Source of the DNA: Apostichopus californicus
Taxonomy: Eukaryota; Echinodermata; Holothuroidea; Aspidochirotida; Stichopodidae
Direction of reading: 5' to 3'
Length of the DNA: 32,118 bases
NCBI GenBank assembly: GCA_020650975.1
Contig: JAIPMN010013603.1
Location: forward strand, 1-32,118
The position numbers and the translations under genes are program-made. Of the stretch, positions 19,583-29,298 are shown one piece after another; position 1 is the first letter of the stretch, and every line of letters starts with the position of its first letter. The notes under the pieces are model-generated. The model was given only the letters and a program-made list of their open reading frames with translations, was not told where the DNA came from and searched no databases.

Positions 19583-19771
19583 CTTTTCCCGCCTCTTTCT
19601 GGTTTCTTTGTTGCTACGGTAACCTCTACTATCTTTACTGTCGCTGTCCCTCGATCTCCGTCGACTCCTCTTATCTTCAGAATCTTCTCCCGCTTTAAAG
19701 CTCTGACTTCCAAGCTCTCTGCGACCTTTGACCCTCGGACTACTGGATCCCAGAGTGCTCTCGTCTAATTT
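19583..19771 (-). CDS. ANKRD6: ANKRD6-like charged RS-type linker exon
   Basis: The exon is 189 bp, 63 codons, phase 0. The acceptor is cggattttcag and the donor is GAAAAG|gtacgt. The peptide starts KLDESTLGSSSPRVKGRR and continues with an Arg/Ser/Asp-rich stretch (DKRSRRRSRDSDSKDSRG), ending TRKRREK. The composition resembles the low-complexity basic region between ankyrin and coiled-coil parts of vertebrate diversin (DDRRRKSRPK). The terminal KRREK probably starts the helix that continues in the next exon with ERDKQRLEED. Many Ser residues sit next to acidic or basic residues, so kinase regulation is plausible but unproven. Confidence 0.8.
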
Positions 19772-19973
19772 CTGAAAATCCGAGGAGGACCATTTATAAG
19801 AGACGCTAGGGTTAATTGAGGATGATAGGGATAAAGCCAACACAATACACAAAGCGCCCTGGATATGAAAATCTATGCTTTCGGAAGCATTTACTCTAAA
19901 TACAACAGCTTACGGTTAATAATCAATGCTAGCACAGTAAACGACTTGGGGCTACTCTCTGCTTCCATCTTAT

Positions 19974-20133
19974 ATAATAATAATCATAATCATAATAATA
20001 ATAATAATCATAATAATAATAATAATCATGATAATGATAATAATAATAATAATAATGTTGATAATAATAATAATAATAATATTGATAATAATAATAATAA
20101 TATTGATAATAATAATAATAATCATAATAATTA
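19974..20133. repeat. (AAT)n microsatellite with CAT/GAT interruptions
   Basis: About 160 bp of AAT/ATA triplets with regular TCATAA and TTGATAA interruptions. The 116-residue plus ORF over it (Asn-rich) is an artefact of the repeat. It is intronic, about 200 bp upstream of the 19583-19771 exon. Confidence 0.95.
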
Positions 20134-20919
20134 TATGGTCCTATATTTGCTTGTACGTCAACAAAAAGAAAAAAAAGACCATTGTTTTAATGTGATTGTT
20201 CTCACCAATAACTAATTGGACGAGATGGATAGGTATCTGACATTGCTATATACACATGCAAGAAATAACAGCCATTTGTTTACAGTTAGGTCCTTTCTAG
20301 TGGTCCCAGAGTACTAAACTTTGGTTTGGGACACCAAACCACCATGAATATGAAAATGGATATTTTTATTTTAAGGATTTCCTTGTTTCAGGGTAAGATA
20401 TATATAAGTTTCATTGTGGTCTTGGTCATGTTTAACATTCATGTAATACAACACAATACACTGAAAGCAAATACTGTCATATGATAGACAACAGAGGAAT
20501 GATGGACTGTGAAAGCCAGACACCTTCAGTACTCATGATCACATGATCACATGAACACATGAATCACATGAACACATGAACACTTAATGGCTCACTACAA
20601 AGGTAAGAAGATGCTCTTACATCCAATCTTGCTATAACATTTTTGAAGAATCTCAGATATCCTTGTGCAACTTTTGTCACAAAAATGTACGTAAACAAAA
20701 CATTTGCAAAAAGGAAACAAAGAGAATAGGAAAATAAGTTACACAGAAAGCCCAAAGGTTAAGTGACTCCTTCCCATATTTTATATCAAAAGAATTTAAA
20801 AGTAGGCCAAAAGGGCTATTTCAAGTTTTTGACTATTGTTGACAGCAAGTTATCTGCACACATGTGACCATACATAACAAGTATGTAATTCATCCACGCT
20901 GTACTTTTTGAATTACTGT
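20134..20919. other. Intron interior with small repeats
   Basis: No gene is seen. An imperfect (ACATGA)n tract lies at about 20533-20583. Confidence 0.45.
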
Positions 20920-21125
20920 GCTTAGAAGACTTTGATCTCTATTGACCTCAAAAAGAAATGCTGACCTCTACATTGACCAATAGAAGGTGTTTTGGATTCA
21001 CTAGAGTGGATCTAAATTACCAACATTTTAAGTTGCACAAAAAAAGTTTCTTTTTGCAATTGTTGTTTACAAGGTTTCAGACCTTGACCTCTTTTGACCT
21101 CAAATGATCGTTGACCTCCACATTA
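20920..21125. repeat. Degenerate duplication rich in TGACCT half-sites
   Basis: Two related segments (TTGACCTCAAA..., TGACCTC(T/C)ACATT..., then (C/A)AATAG and GATCTAAATTACC or GATCTACATTACC) about 150 bp apart contain about five TGACCT hexamers. TGACCTCTTTTGACCT near 21085 is a direct repeat with 4-bp spacing. This may be only a dispersed repeat with this composition. Confidence 0.5.
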
Positions 21126-21487
21126 AAACAATAGGGTTCTGACAGATCTACATTACCTTCTTATAAACCTGAGTAACCTAAGAACAGGGAATTTATGAAC
21201 AGTCCAATCATGTGGAAGATGGCAGCATAACTCAATGTTTTTGTCAGAGTAGTCAATCTTTTTGATATCAACCCAACCGGCCGGCTGCTTCAAGCAGCAC
21301 ATGTGACTGTGATTTAATTGAATGTTAAGCAGCACTTTGCGTTTTGTCGCCGTTTTCCTCTTTTTTGACAAGTCCATCAAGTTTTTTACATATATCAATC
21401 ACAAAACAGCAAACTAAGATATTAGCCAAGTTTTTTCCCTGCCAAAAGCGTTAATTGGCGAGTAATTAAGGACATTTGCAGATAATG

Positions 21488-21937
21488 AGAAAAGTGTCCT
21501 CCGACAAATTACACATTTCATATTAATCGCATACAGTTCCCCCAACCCACTAGTTTGAATTCAACCAATCCGAGATGCAGGTTTAGTTATGAGCCATTGC
21601 TAAAAATAGATTCAAAACGTTGAGTTGGTAACATGGTACAACCAGCAAGCTGGTACTCTAACAGCTCCCTGGTACAACTGCCAGACAATCTACACAAATC
21701 AAGCATGGTGTTGTATTACGTATTGGCCAATGACGTTCTTAGCTTTTAAATATTCATATTATGGGCGAGAAAATATCTTCAAGTAAAAGTTGAAAGTTGT
21801 AAATTTTTCGACTTTTATGCCACCATTTGAAGTAAGATTTGAATAGATAAGCTAGTTATGTATGTCGTTTTGGCATCGTGGAATCAGTGAGGTTGAGAAA
21901 AACCATAGAAAAGGACGCAAAATGCTGCTTTAAAGAA
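21488..21937 (+). repeat. Dispersed repeat of at least 450 bp, copy 1
   Basis: It matches the reverse complement of 31622-32118 over its whole length (CCCACTAGTTTGAATTCAAC, TTAGTTATGAGCC, GTATTGGCCAATGACGTTC, CGACTTTTATGCCACCATTT, AGGACGCAAAATGCTGCTTT). Its right end stops about 8 bp from the 21945 exon boundary. It has no coding capacity and its left boundary is uncertain. Confidence 0.88.
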
Positions 21938-21944
21938 ATTTTAC

Positions 21945-22058
21945 CTCTTTGTGACTTCTGGCCTTGTAGCTGGTCAAATCACTGGATGAATCTCGACTTT
22001 CGTCACTGATTTGCTTCTTCTTACGAGAAAAAAATGACTTCTTCGCTGCTTTTTTTAT
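21945..22058 (-). CDS. ANKRD6: ANKRD6-like basic linker exon
   Basis: The exon is 114 bp, 38 codons, phase 0. The acceptor is ttcccatag and the donor is AAAGAG|gtaaaa. The peptide runs IKKAAKKSFFSRKKKQ, then an acidic/Ser stretch SDESRDSSSDL, then YKARSHKE. It directly follows the ankyrin cap, where vertebrate diversin has a basic FSRGRSLRKKRERLKEERR segment. The AAKK/SRKKK clusters could be a nuclear-localisation or phosphoinositide-binding patch, which is an inference. Assignment rests on position, phase and charge rather than strong identity. Confidence 0.78.
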
Positions 22059-24721
22059 CTATGGGAAGAAAGCAAAAGTATATATACTAGTAATCCAGTG
22101 AAAAAAAATAACACTTCTTGAAGAAATCACTGGGACGAATTGCTAACGACGTCTCTTAACAGGTTAACAAAATTTTACAGAGTTTTTGTTAGTGATTCTG
22201 TTACTCTGCTCGGGACTGATTGAGCTTTACAGAGTAGATTAATTAATTAACAAACAAGGAGAAGGATAATCTTCATGAACACTTAACTGATATTAACAAA
22301 CTGTTTTCAAAATTACAGTACAGAAACATATTATCTATAATGCCCCCCACCCCCCCCCCTCCTCCTCAAGAATTAACTATTGGAAGAGGTGGTATTTATA
22401 TGCATGTTGCAATGAAAAGGAAAGATTAACGAGCCACCACCCTACAGAGAAGATGTTGTTCTAAAAGAAAAGAATTTTACACAAAAAGTAAATAAATGAT
22501 TTGTAACATAAGTACAGAAGAAGTTTCTTAAACAGAATATAATTTCATACATTCCTGTGACACAAGTTGGGCTGTAACCAGATTGTGGCTAGTGCTAAGT
22601 AGGTAGGCTAGGTGAGGTGAGGTAAGTAGGTAATTAAGTCATTAAGTAAACACAAGTATTGTTCAATTAAATATTCGTTTCAATATAAAAAAAATAATAC
22701 ATACATAAATAAATAAATTAACAAACAAACAAACAAATAAATAAACAATGAAAGTCTTCAAGATGATGTAGGAACTAATATTACCAACTTAGAAATTAGA
22801 TGGAAATACACCATCACTGCACAGAATCTATTATTTACGCTGACACAAAGGGTTAAGGGAAAGGGGAACAGGTAAATTTGATTTCTCAAACATAAAACAA
22901 CAGGTTTTACATCACTGTGAGGAAATTCTGCTCTGGTTGACACAAAGGAAGTGGCTGTGTGAGCAAAAATTAGGCACACCACCTGAAGCTTTGAATGTGG
23001 CTAAAGGTGTGAGGCGATAAACACAGCATGTACAATGAGATAAACAGTTGGTGGTTGATAAGCAGAGATTGCAAAATTAAGATGAGTGATAGAGGGGGTC
23101 ACTGTGGGAAGCAGTAAAAACATCCCAGCTAATTCATGGTCAAGTAAAATAAGAAAGCAGGGAATATCTGAAATGCCTAAAAGATCCTTTCATTCTATTC
23201 TTGATTTCAGTCTTTTCATTCTGTAAGATAATCTTAAAAGTACCGTGTACCACAAAGAGAGTCACGCAAAGAAGTTAATCTGAACGAAGAAGAGGGGACA
23301 GTGTGATGCCTGGTTACAATCAGCAGAAGGGTAGGAAGCTCCTAAATAGTGGGGGGGGGGGCACAACATCAGAGGGCACTTTCTCATTCCACAATCACCA
23401 CTCGTTATGCTATAAACCGTTACACACCAGCCATATCACTTAAATATATATGATGTGTTAGTATGCTAATTGCTATCAATACTACTTATTGAGATTGTTT
23501 ATTGTTAACCATGCTACAAAAAGATATGGGATGCCATTTTAGAAAAAGCGTGTACAGACTAAAAATAAATTATTAAAATAATATGTTAAAATTAACAAAG
23601 GCTTAAGATATCCAAAAGACAGTTCTTCATCAAAGGGGCACATTTTATTTTCCAGTAAGGAACATTTGATATTTTGGAAAAAGGTGGGCTCCTACCCCCT
23701 TGACACTCAGTATGCAAGGAACTGTGGCTTCTGCCTGGCACCACTAGCAAAGAAATGGTTATATAGGCAGGATCCCTCACCAACTAAGGGCTGGCTAGCT
23801 CGATTAGTAGAGGGCAGGGATTGCAATGCTCAGATCAATGGTTTTGAAATCCCATTTTACCCAACAATGTCTATTCAAATTGCTTATAATATAACAGTCA
23901 ATTTATTTGTTGATTTACTTGTAATTTAAACAAAAAAACGGTAAACTGACCTAGCAAGTTGACTTATTTTGAATTTTATGCAGTTAACGTCATCATTTTT
24001 TTGCATGAATGTTCAAAGAGTGTTTAGTTAAAACTACTGTTGGCACAAAAATAGGGGTGACTGGAGGTGCCTTTAAGGTACTTTAACAATCTGCTGGTGA
24101 AACGGCGAGATATGTGATGAGAGCAGATGTAAGGCTGGGAAAAGTAGTTACCATGCTAAACTTTCACCTCTTTTAGCTCAAAATCTAGAGAATCATGATT
24201 TGAAAATTGGTAAAAGCCACATAGTAAAAGCCATGAGCTATCGTATGGTGGGTAGTGCTTCCTAGTTGAAAGTTTCTACCTTGCTCTGACGACCCATGTA
24301 AAGTGACAAATTTAGTGTAAGTCGATGGAACAATTAATTGCCGTAGTAAACAAAGAGGAGTATTTTCAGGGCATTTAAACAAAATTCATGATCAGATGGT
24401 AGGATATTCAGCAGTTAATGGAAAGATCTTTTACTAAAGTCCATCAAAATTCTACCAGGAGTGAAATATGTTGGGATTAACAATGGAACAATAAAATGTA
24501 ATATTAACTCTGTAGGATGCTAAATTCTCTGAAACCATTCATTAACTTGCTAATTAGATGTAATCAAATGTTAGTCACCAATAACTAACCAGACCCTCTT
24601 TAGCTTGATGGGAATCCACTATGTGTGGTTATATTACATGGCCTTGATTTAAAATCAAATAAATAATAAAGAGTTTTGATGCAAAATACAGTTCAAAGCT
24701 GAAAACCAGCAAATCAGCAAA
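22059..24721 (-). other. Intron between ankyrin cap exon and basic linker exon
   Basis: It contains C-runs at about 22343-22359, a G-run at 23351-23361, an (AAAT/AAAC)n stretch at about 22703-22749 and tRNA-like and dispersed repeats near 23690-23862. No exon with matching phase was found inside. Confidence 0.6.
23690..23862 (+). repeat. tRNA-like SINE relic with associated repeat
   Basis: GGCTGGCTAGCTCGATTAGT then AGAGG at 23789-23813 resembles a tRNA D arm/A box, and GGTTTTGAAATCCC (about 23840-23853) resembles a B box. Upstream, TATGCAAGGAACTGTGGCTT is shared in inverted orientation with 18675-18705. This looks like a decayed tRNA-derived SINE, not a functional tRNA. Confidence 0.5.
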
Positions 24722-24730
24722 ACAATGTGA

Positions 24731-25041
24731 GAGCGTGGTGGCCAATTGGCTAAGGCATCGGACTTGTGATCCATGGATTGCTGGTTCGATACCTGCCTAG
24801 TTCATTACGTTGTGTCCTTGGGCAAGATGCCTTATCTCACTTGCCTCTCTCCACCCAGGGGTTAAATGGGTACCTGTCAGGTAACTTGTCATTGGGCGCA
24901 GTATATAACTGCTGCCGACTGGATGGATTATCTCTGGGACAGGTTATCATTGACCAGGGGTAATATAACGTCTGTAAAGCACTTTGCGACCTATCGCTGG
25001 TATAAAGCGCTATATAAAAAGCAAATATTATTATTATTATT
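24731..25041 (+). mobile_element. tRNA-derived SINE with target-site duplication
   Basis: The head GTGGTGGCCAATTGGCTAAG GCA (A box) and GGTTCGATACC (B box) is tRNA-related. The middle contains TGTCCTTGGGCAAGATGCC, CTCTCTCCACCCAGG and TTAAATGGGTACC, a conserved-looking SINE body seen in diverse marine invertebrates (Nin-type core, from memory). The 3' end has AAAGCGCTATATAAA and an (ATT)n tail. Flanking copies ACAATGTGA (24722-24730) and ACAATGTAA (25042-25050) form a 9-bp target-site duplication with one mismatch. It is inserted antisense to the gene, just beyond the 25074 donor. Confidence 0.9.
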
Positions 25042-25073
25042 ACAATGTAAATCCTTTGGGAAAGAGAACAAAC

Positions 25074-25151
25074 CTTATGAGCTGACAGGATTAGAAGAAC
25101 AATATCTGCGTGGTCGTTATTTCTGGCAAGTTCAAGGGGTAACTGATTGTT
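25074..25151 (-). CDS. ANKRD6: ANKRD6-like terminal half ankyrin repeat exon
   Basis: The exon is 78 bp, 26 codons, phase 0. The acceptor is ttttcttgccag and the donor is CATAAG|gtttgt. The peptide begins NNQLPLELARNNDHADIV and ends LLILSAHK. It aligns with the vertebrate capping repeat [21 protein letters not shown]. Helix 1 has LPLELAR in place of TPLETAR, and the exon stops after helix 2, as expected for a C-terminal cap. A SINE insertion with its target-site copy ends only about 23 bp downstream of the donor. Confidence 0.9.
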
Positions 25152-25864
25152 CTGGCAAGAAAAAATGAGAAAATAATCACACAAAAACTGAGCGTCAAAC
25201 ACAAATATTAATGTTGACTAACCCCATACCCTTACTTCACAGAGACCCTTCAAATACTGCAGTACACTGCTATGGAATGAATTACATCTTTCAATGAAAT
25301 CAATGTCCATATCCCCATTTTGCCTCTCGACTTACAATTTTTCTAATGTCCTCTCTGGACTTGGAACTCATTCAATCCTCTTAAATTGCCCATTTTCACT
25401 TATATCTAAAAGTATGGTTTGGTGAGTGTTCCCCCATGTATTATCTATTCAGAAACTTAACGCTATTTGGTCTCTCAATATTTAACCCATCTTTGTTTTT
25501 ATCATTAAAAATTTTTAATCTTTCTTATGATCCTGTTTTCTGTTCATGAAAAAGAAGAAATATATCTTGAAACTCTTAAAGCCAACAAAATTTACTGGTG
25601 TTGATCAAGAAGGCAACAAACAAACTAACAAGACCATAACTAAATCGACTGAGATTTGAGCCAGCAAACATCACTTCCCAGATTCCAGCCTAGATGCATT
25701 GGTTGTGAGTGACCTTTGACCTCTTCTCAACTCAAAAGTATCTTGGGATTCCTCTTGGAATTCCAAAAGACCATGATGCATGCTTTGCCATGGCAACCAT
25801 TTCCCCATTAAAGTGAGCTGTGATTGGGTTGTTACTCCAGAACGAGACTCCCTGTCAAACTTAC

Positions 25865-25963
25865 TCTATTCCTGAGGTGGGTGCTACATCCAGACTCAAT
25901 CAGCACTCTTGTTACTTTCTTCTTGTTGAGACCCGCAGCGATGTGAAGAGGTGTGTTTCCCAC
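25865..25963 (-). CDS. ANKRD6: ANKRD6-like ankyrin repeat exon
   Basis: The exon is 99 bp, 33 codons, phase 0. The acceptor is ctttttttgcaaag|GTGGG and the donor is AATAGA|gtaagt, near-perfect. The peptide starts VGNTPLHIAAGLNKKKVTR and ends STHLRNR. ALNHKKVAKILLEAG of vertebrate diversin is matched by GLNKKKVTRVLIESG here. The LN-KKV signature is unusual among general ankyrin repeats and supports ANKRD6 over other ankyrin proteins. It is the last complete repeat. Confidence 0.93.
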
Positions 25964-26134
25964 CTTTGCAAAAAAGAAACCACACAATAGTAAGAAATGA
26001 TCCAGGTTCATATTCTAGACATAGAAAGTTGGTATAAAAGTTCTGTAGTTAACATGTAACCCTGTTCATGGTAAGGGAAAATCGAGATGCCAAGGGGGAA
26101 CATGCCAACACATACATTGGTACTCATATAAAGA

Positions 26135-26200
26135 TATCAGCCCTCTGGACTTGAACCCACACAGCTGACAGAACTACCATTGTGGTTTGTTGGATATAGG
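26135..26200 (-). repeat. tRNA-like relic (B-box half)
   Basis: The minus strand reads AATGGTAGTTCTGTCAGCTG then TGTGGGTTCAAGTCCAGAGG, with a good B box GGTTCAAGTCC and a weak A-box region. This is probably a degraded SINE head in the intron; no tRNA cloverleaf is complete. Confidence 0.4.
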
Positions 26201-26429
26201 AGAAGAAAGTAAAGTGAATCACGACACTCTGTAAACCTCAACAGGATGAAAGAGAAGTTCTCTACTTATGGTTGTGACAAACAGGGCGAGGGGGTTGGGT
26301 GAGGAGTGGGTAATTTGAAAATAATATCTGGGAAACGGTAACATGAATTATTAAGGAACTGGTATTTGTCTTGTCATTGATACACATAATCAGTGGGGAT
26401 TAGAGGGGGTAGGGGGGCACTTAATAATA

Positions 26430-26770
26430 TATCATTGTACCATGTAATATCATTTGCAACAATAATATTGTGGATGTTTTATATTATATTATTATGATAC
26501 AATATTATTGTATGATACTATGTAAAACAGGTAATGATATATGCAACAATAATATTGTGGATGTTTTATATTATATTATTATGATACAATATTATTGTAT
26601 GATACTATGTAAAACAGGTAATATTATATGCAACAATATTATTGTGGATGTTTTATATTATAATGATACAATACTATTGTATGATACTATGTGAAATGGG
26701 TAATGATATATGCAACAATATTATTGTGGATGTTTTGTAATATTTTATTATGATACAATAGTATTGGCTG
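26430..26770. repeat. 82-87 bp AT-rich tandem repeat with internal palindromes, about 4 copies
   Basis: GCAACAATA starts at 26456, 26543, 26630 and 26712. The first two units carry ACAATAATATTGT and, about 28 bp later, its reverse complement ACAATATTATTGT, so each can fold into a 13-bp stem. It is intronic, between the 27334 and 25865 exons. Confidence 0.9.
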
Positions 26771-27189
26771 GGGTATACATGTATTCGTGTTGTGTCTGTT
26801 TTCATAATAGGGCTAATAGATAAAACTCTCTTGACATGGAACCAATGACATTTCACTGGACATTTGTATTTCATCGCTAACTTTATTCTCGGTTTAACAA
26901 CTGCAGATCTAACATCTCCTGCTTCCTTCATATCTACTTCTCCCAGTCTGGGATACGCGACAACAATCACTTCGGGGACGACAGTTGGTTTTGGTATGTG
27001 GCTAATCTTTACACTAGTTAGGAAAATCATTTAAATTCACAATAGGCACATTGTGCCTCATAAATTTCATGCAATCTTCATTTTCATAACTTTCAAGTAA
27101 TGGTCTCGTTTTTGCAGTCGTTGTGGTGTGATTTTAAGTCAATTGAGTCAGATGCCATGCACCTCGTATTTCCTTCAAGAGTGTCATAT

Positions 27190-27270
27190 ATGTGGCAGCT
27201 TGTCATATATGGCACCACCAAAGTTGTGGCAAATCGGTCATAGATGGCACCGACAGGTTGTGGCAAGCTT
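27190..27270. repeat. About 35-bp duplication
   Basis: TCATA(T/G)ATGGCACC...GTTGTGGCAA is repeated (27202 and 27237 starts), with an earlier partial TCATATATGTGGCA. It lies about 65 bp downstream of the 27334 exon donor. Confidence 0.7.
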
Positions 27271-27333
27271 CAAATGCAATCTGCAGTATTAAACCATTAA
27301 GACACAGAGCAGTTACAGCCTTACAGCGATTAC

Positions 27334-27435
27334 CTTGTTCTGACTGCTGGCATTGCCCCCAGCACTGATTAGTATTCTGGTACAGGTCACATGTCCAAAC
27401 ATAGCAGCCACATGGAGAGGTGTCTCACCGTTTTC
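27334..27435 (-). CDS. ANKRD6: ANKRD6-like ankyrin repeat exon
   Basis: The exon is 102 bp, 34 codons, phase 0. The acceptor is ttctcctcttcag and the donor is AACAAG|gtaatc. The peptide starts ENGETPLHVAAMFGHVTC and ends NASSQNK. TPLHVAAMFGH is a near-consensus ankyrin start, and the repeat aligns with the vertebrate TCLHVAARYNHLSIIRLLL repeat. The leading E is one residue more than the normal spacing from the previous repeat's NN, so this repeat is 34 rather than 33 residues, as in the 29197 exon. Confidence 0.92.
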
Positions 27436-28277
27436 CTGAAGAGGAGAAGAACGATTAGGATATCGATTAACTATTTGAGGGAATTCCAAATGATGAAGAA
27501 GATTCCGTTTCAGTTCACTCTTAATTCACAACCTTTAGAACCACACAGAGTGATGGTGAAGGGGCCTTGTGCTAAATAAAGAGGGTGAGTGGGATGGGGG
27601 GGGAGGACAGCAGAATTGAAGAGGGTGCATGACACGGAAACAGCAATGACCTCAAAAATAACATCAATTTAAACCTTCAGTACTTATTCTACCACCAACC
27701 ATAGATGTACTCTCTTACTTTCAAATCTTCTCCAACTTTTCAAAAAGTCACAGTTCTTGGATTACCCAGACAAAAAATTGGTCGTTAAAGGTTGAAATCT
27801 TAAATGAGGCTTGAATAACACTTTGGAAAGATATAGATATATCATGTAGGTGTAAAAAGAGTCATTCTGTCTAAATATAAACAAAGACACTGATTCTTAT
27901 TTTTCTTAATTTGTTCTTTATAAACTTTGCTTACAATTTCCCAGTTTTTTGTGAGCACTGACTTTTTTTTTTTACTTATGAGAAGAATATTTATTCAAGA
28001 CAGACACAGTGACTTATCAATCGACATTCGAAGCGCTACACAAGCATTAACTACATACTTCGAGTATACTGCTTCAACTATAAACCTACATCTTGCCAAG
28101 TCTCCAGACACTGTCTGTGTTGCCTGTGGCATTTATGCAGCCATGCAATGTGTCAACATGAATGAGTTTTGCCCAAGAATGGAGACATTTCTCGATGGTG
28201 CCTAGTCACATTCTTTGACTTGCTCTATTATCAAAGCACTCTAAGAAGCACTTAAAGAATACTAAGAGTACACCACT

Positions 28278-28283
28278 ACTTGC
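28278..28283 (-). other. Non-canonical GC 5' splice site
   Basis: On the minus strand the sequence after AAT is gcaagt. It is the only donor that both preserves the complete ankyrin repeat and joins in phase 0 to the next exon at 27435. GC donors are a known minor class of U2 introns and usually show strong flanking consensus, as in the aagt here. Confidence 0.7.
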
Positions 28284-28382
28284 ATTGTTTCGGACGTCTG
28301 GGTTGGTTCCTGCCTTGAGTAAGACTCTGGTAGTCTCGTTGTGACCGTTCTGGACGGCTAGGTGAATCGGCTTTTGTCCATT
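28284..28382 (-). CDS. ANKRD6: ANKRD6-like ankyrin repeat exon with GC donor
   Basis: The exon is 99 bp, 33 codons, phase 0. The acceptor is a good pyrimidine tract ending cttaag. The peptide starts NGQKPIHLAVQNGHNETT and ends NPDVRNN. It matches the vertebrate repeat containing TALHLACQNSHSQSTRVLL in position and sequence (HLA-QN-H---TRVLL). The TPLH signature is KPIH here. After VRNN the only donor that keeps the frame with the next exon is AAT|gcaagt, a GC donor with perfect aagt at +3 to +6. A GT at GAC|gtccga would delete VRNN and shorten the repeat, so it is less likely. Confidence 0.88.
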
Positions 28383-28861
28383 CTTAAGATGAGGAAACGG
28401 AAAGATTAAGGGTGAGTAACCTCAAGGATGGGTAAGTGGGACATTAAAACTATTACATCAGCTGTGCGTGTTTCTTCTAGTTCTATGTCGAGACAAAGAT
28501 ACAACATGAAATTACGTATCAGACCTCTGGTATGTGACAGGATGTGTAGCTAGTACAAGAGCAGACAGAATCTTCTCAAATTTCTAAATTATTGGCAAAA
28601 CCATTTGCATAATTCACTTATTCTGATTTCTGAATGTCAGCTGATTTCCAATTATGCAATGACACACATTTTTCACCAATTGGAGAAATTAAGTCAAACC
28701 TTATAACAGTGAGGGTACAGATACTGTCTCTTGTTAGACAGACCAACAATTTCACTTTACACATGCGCGGCTTGAGTCTTGAAATGGCTTAATGCTCCAC
28801 CGCAACAGGGCTAGCTCTACTGAACAGCTGACCGACTAACATCCAAGGGGTTAAACTTTCA

Positions 28862-29179
28862 GGGGCCCAAATAAAACCATATAACTGGGCCCAAATTAAA
28901 CCATATAACTGGGCCCAAAAATAATACCAAACAACTGGGACCCAAATAAAACCTATATAGCTGGGCCCAAAATACAACCATATAACTGGGCCCCTAATAA
29001 AACCATATAACTGGGCCCCAAATAAAACTATAATAACTGGGCCACAAATAAAACCATATAACTGGGCCCCAAATAAAACCATAGAGATGGGCCCCAAATA
29101 AAACCATAATAACTGGGCCCCATATAAAACTTTATAAATGGGCCCCAAATAAAACAATAAAGCTGGGCCCTATATAACT
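28862..29179. repeat. 24-30 bp minisatellite (CTGGGCCC...), about 12 copies
   Basis: Variants of ACTGGGCCCCAAATAAAACC ATATA repeat about twelve times with unit-length variation. The 122-residue minus ORF rich in YGFIWAQL over this block is an artefact. The array begins 17 bp from the 29197 exon donor. Confidence 0.95.
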
Positions 29180-29196
29180 TGCTATGTTGAGCTTAC

Positions 29197-29298
29197 CTTG
29201 TTAGTGGCATGAATGTTGGCTTTCCCAATCTTGACCAAAGCATCGACTGTTCTACTGTACCCATTCCAACAGGCTTCATGGAGGGCAGTGTGGCCATT
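29197..29298 (-). CDS. ANKRD6: ANKRD6-like ankyrin repeat exon
   Basis: The exon is 102 bp, 34 codons, phase 0. The acceptor is ttctcag and the donor is AACAAG|gtaagc, a strong consensus. The peptide starts NGHTALHEACWNGYSRT and ends ANIHATNK. The TALHEACWNGY stretch is close to TALHEASWHGF of vertebrate diversin, which makes this the most diagnostic ankyrin exon. It is one residue longer than the usual 33, the extra residue lying around KIGKAN before the beta-turn. The donor sits about 17 bp from a 26-28 bp minisatellite filling the start of the next intron. Confidence 0.93.

Noticed and set aside
19865..20215. 116-residue Asn-rich ORF
   Set aside because: Translation of an AAT microsatellite inside an intron.
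24837..25202. 121-residue minus-strand ORF as a gene
   Set aside because: Only its 26 codons at 25074-25151 are the ankyrin cap exon; the rest is intron and SINE read through.
28284..28297. Canonical GT donor at GAC|gtccga
   Set aside because: It would delete VRNN and leave the ankyrin repeat four residues short; gtccga is a weak donor, while gcaagt is an excellent GC donor.
28789..29157. 122-residue minus-strand ORF rich in YGFIW
   Set aside because: Translation of the CTGGGCCC minisatellite.
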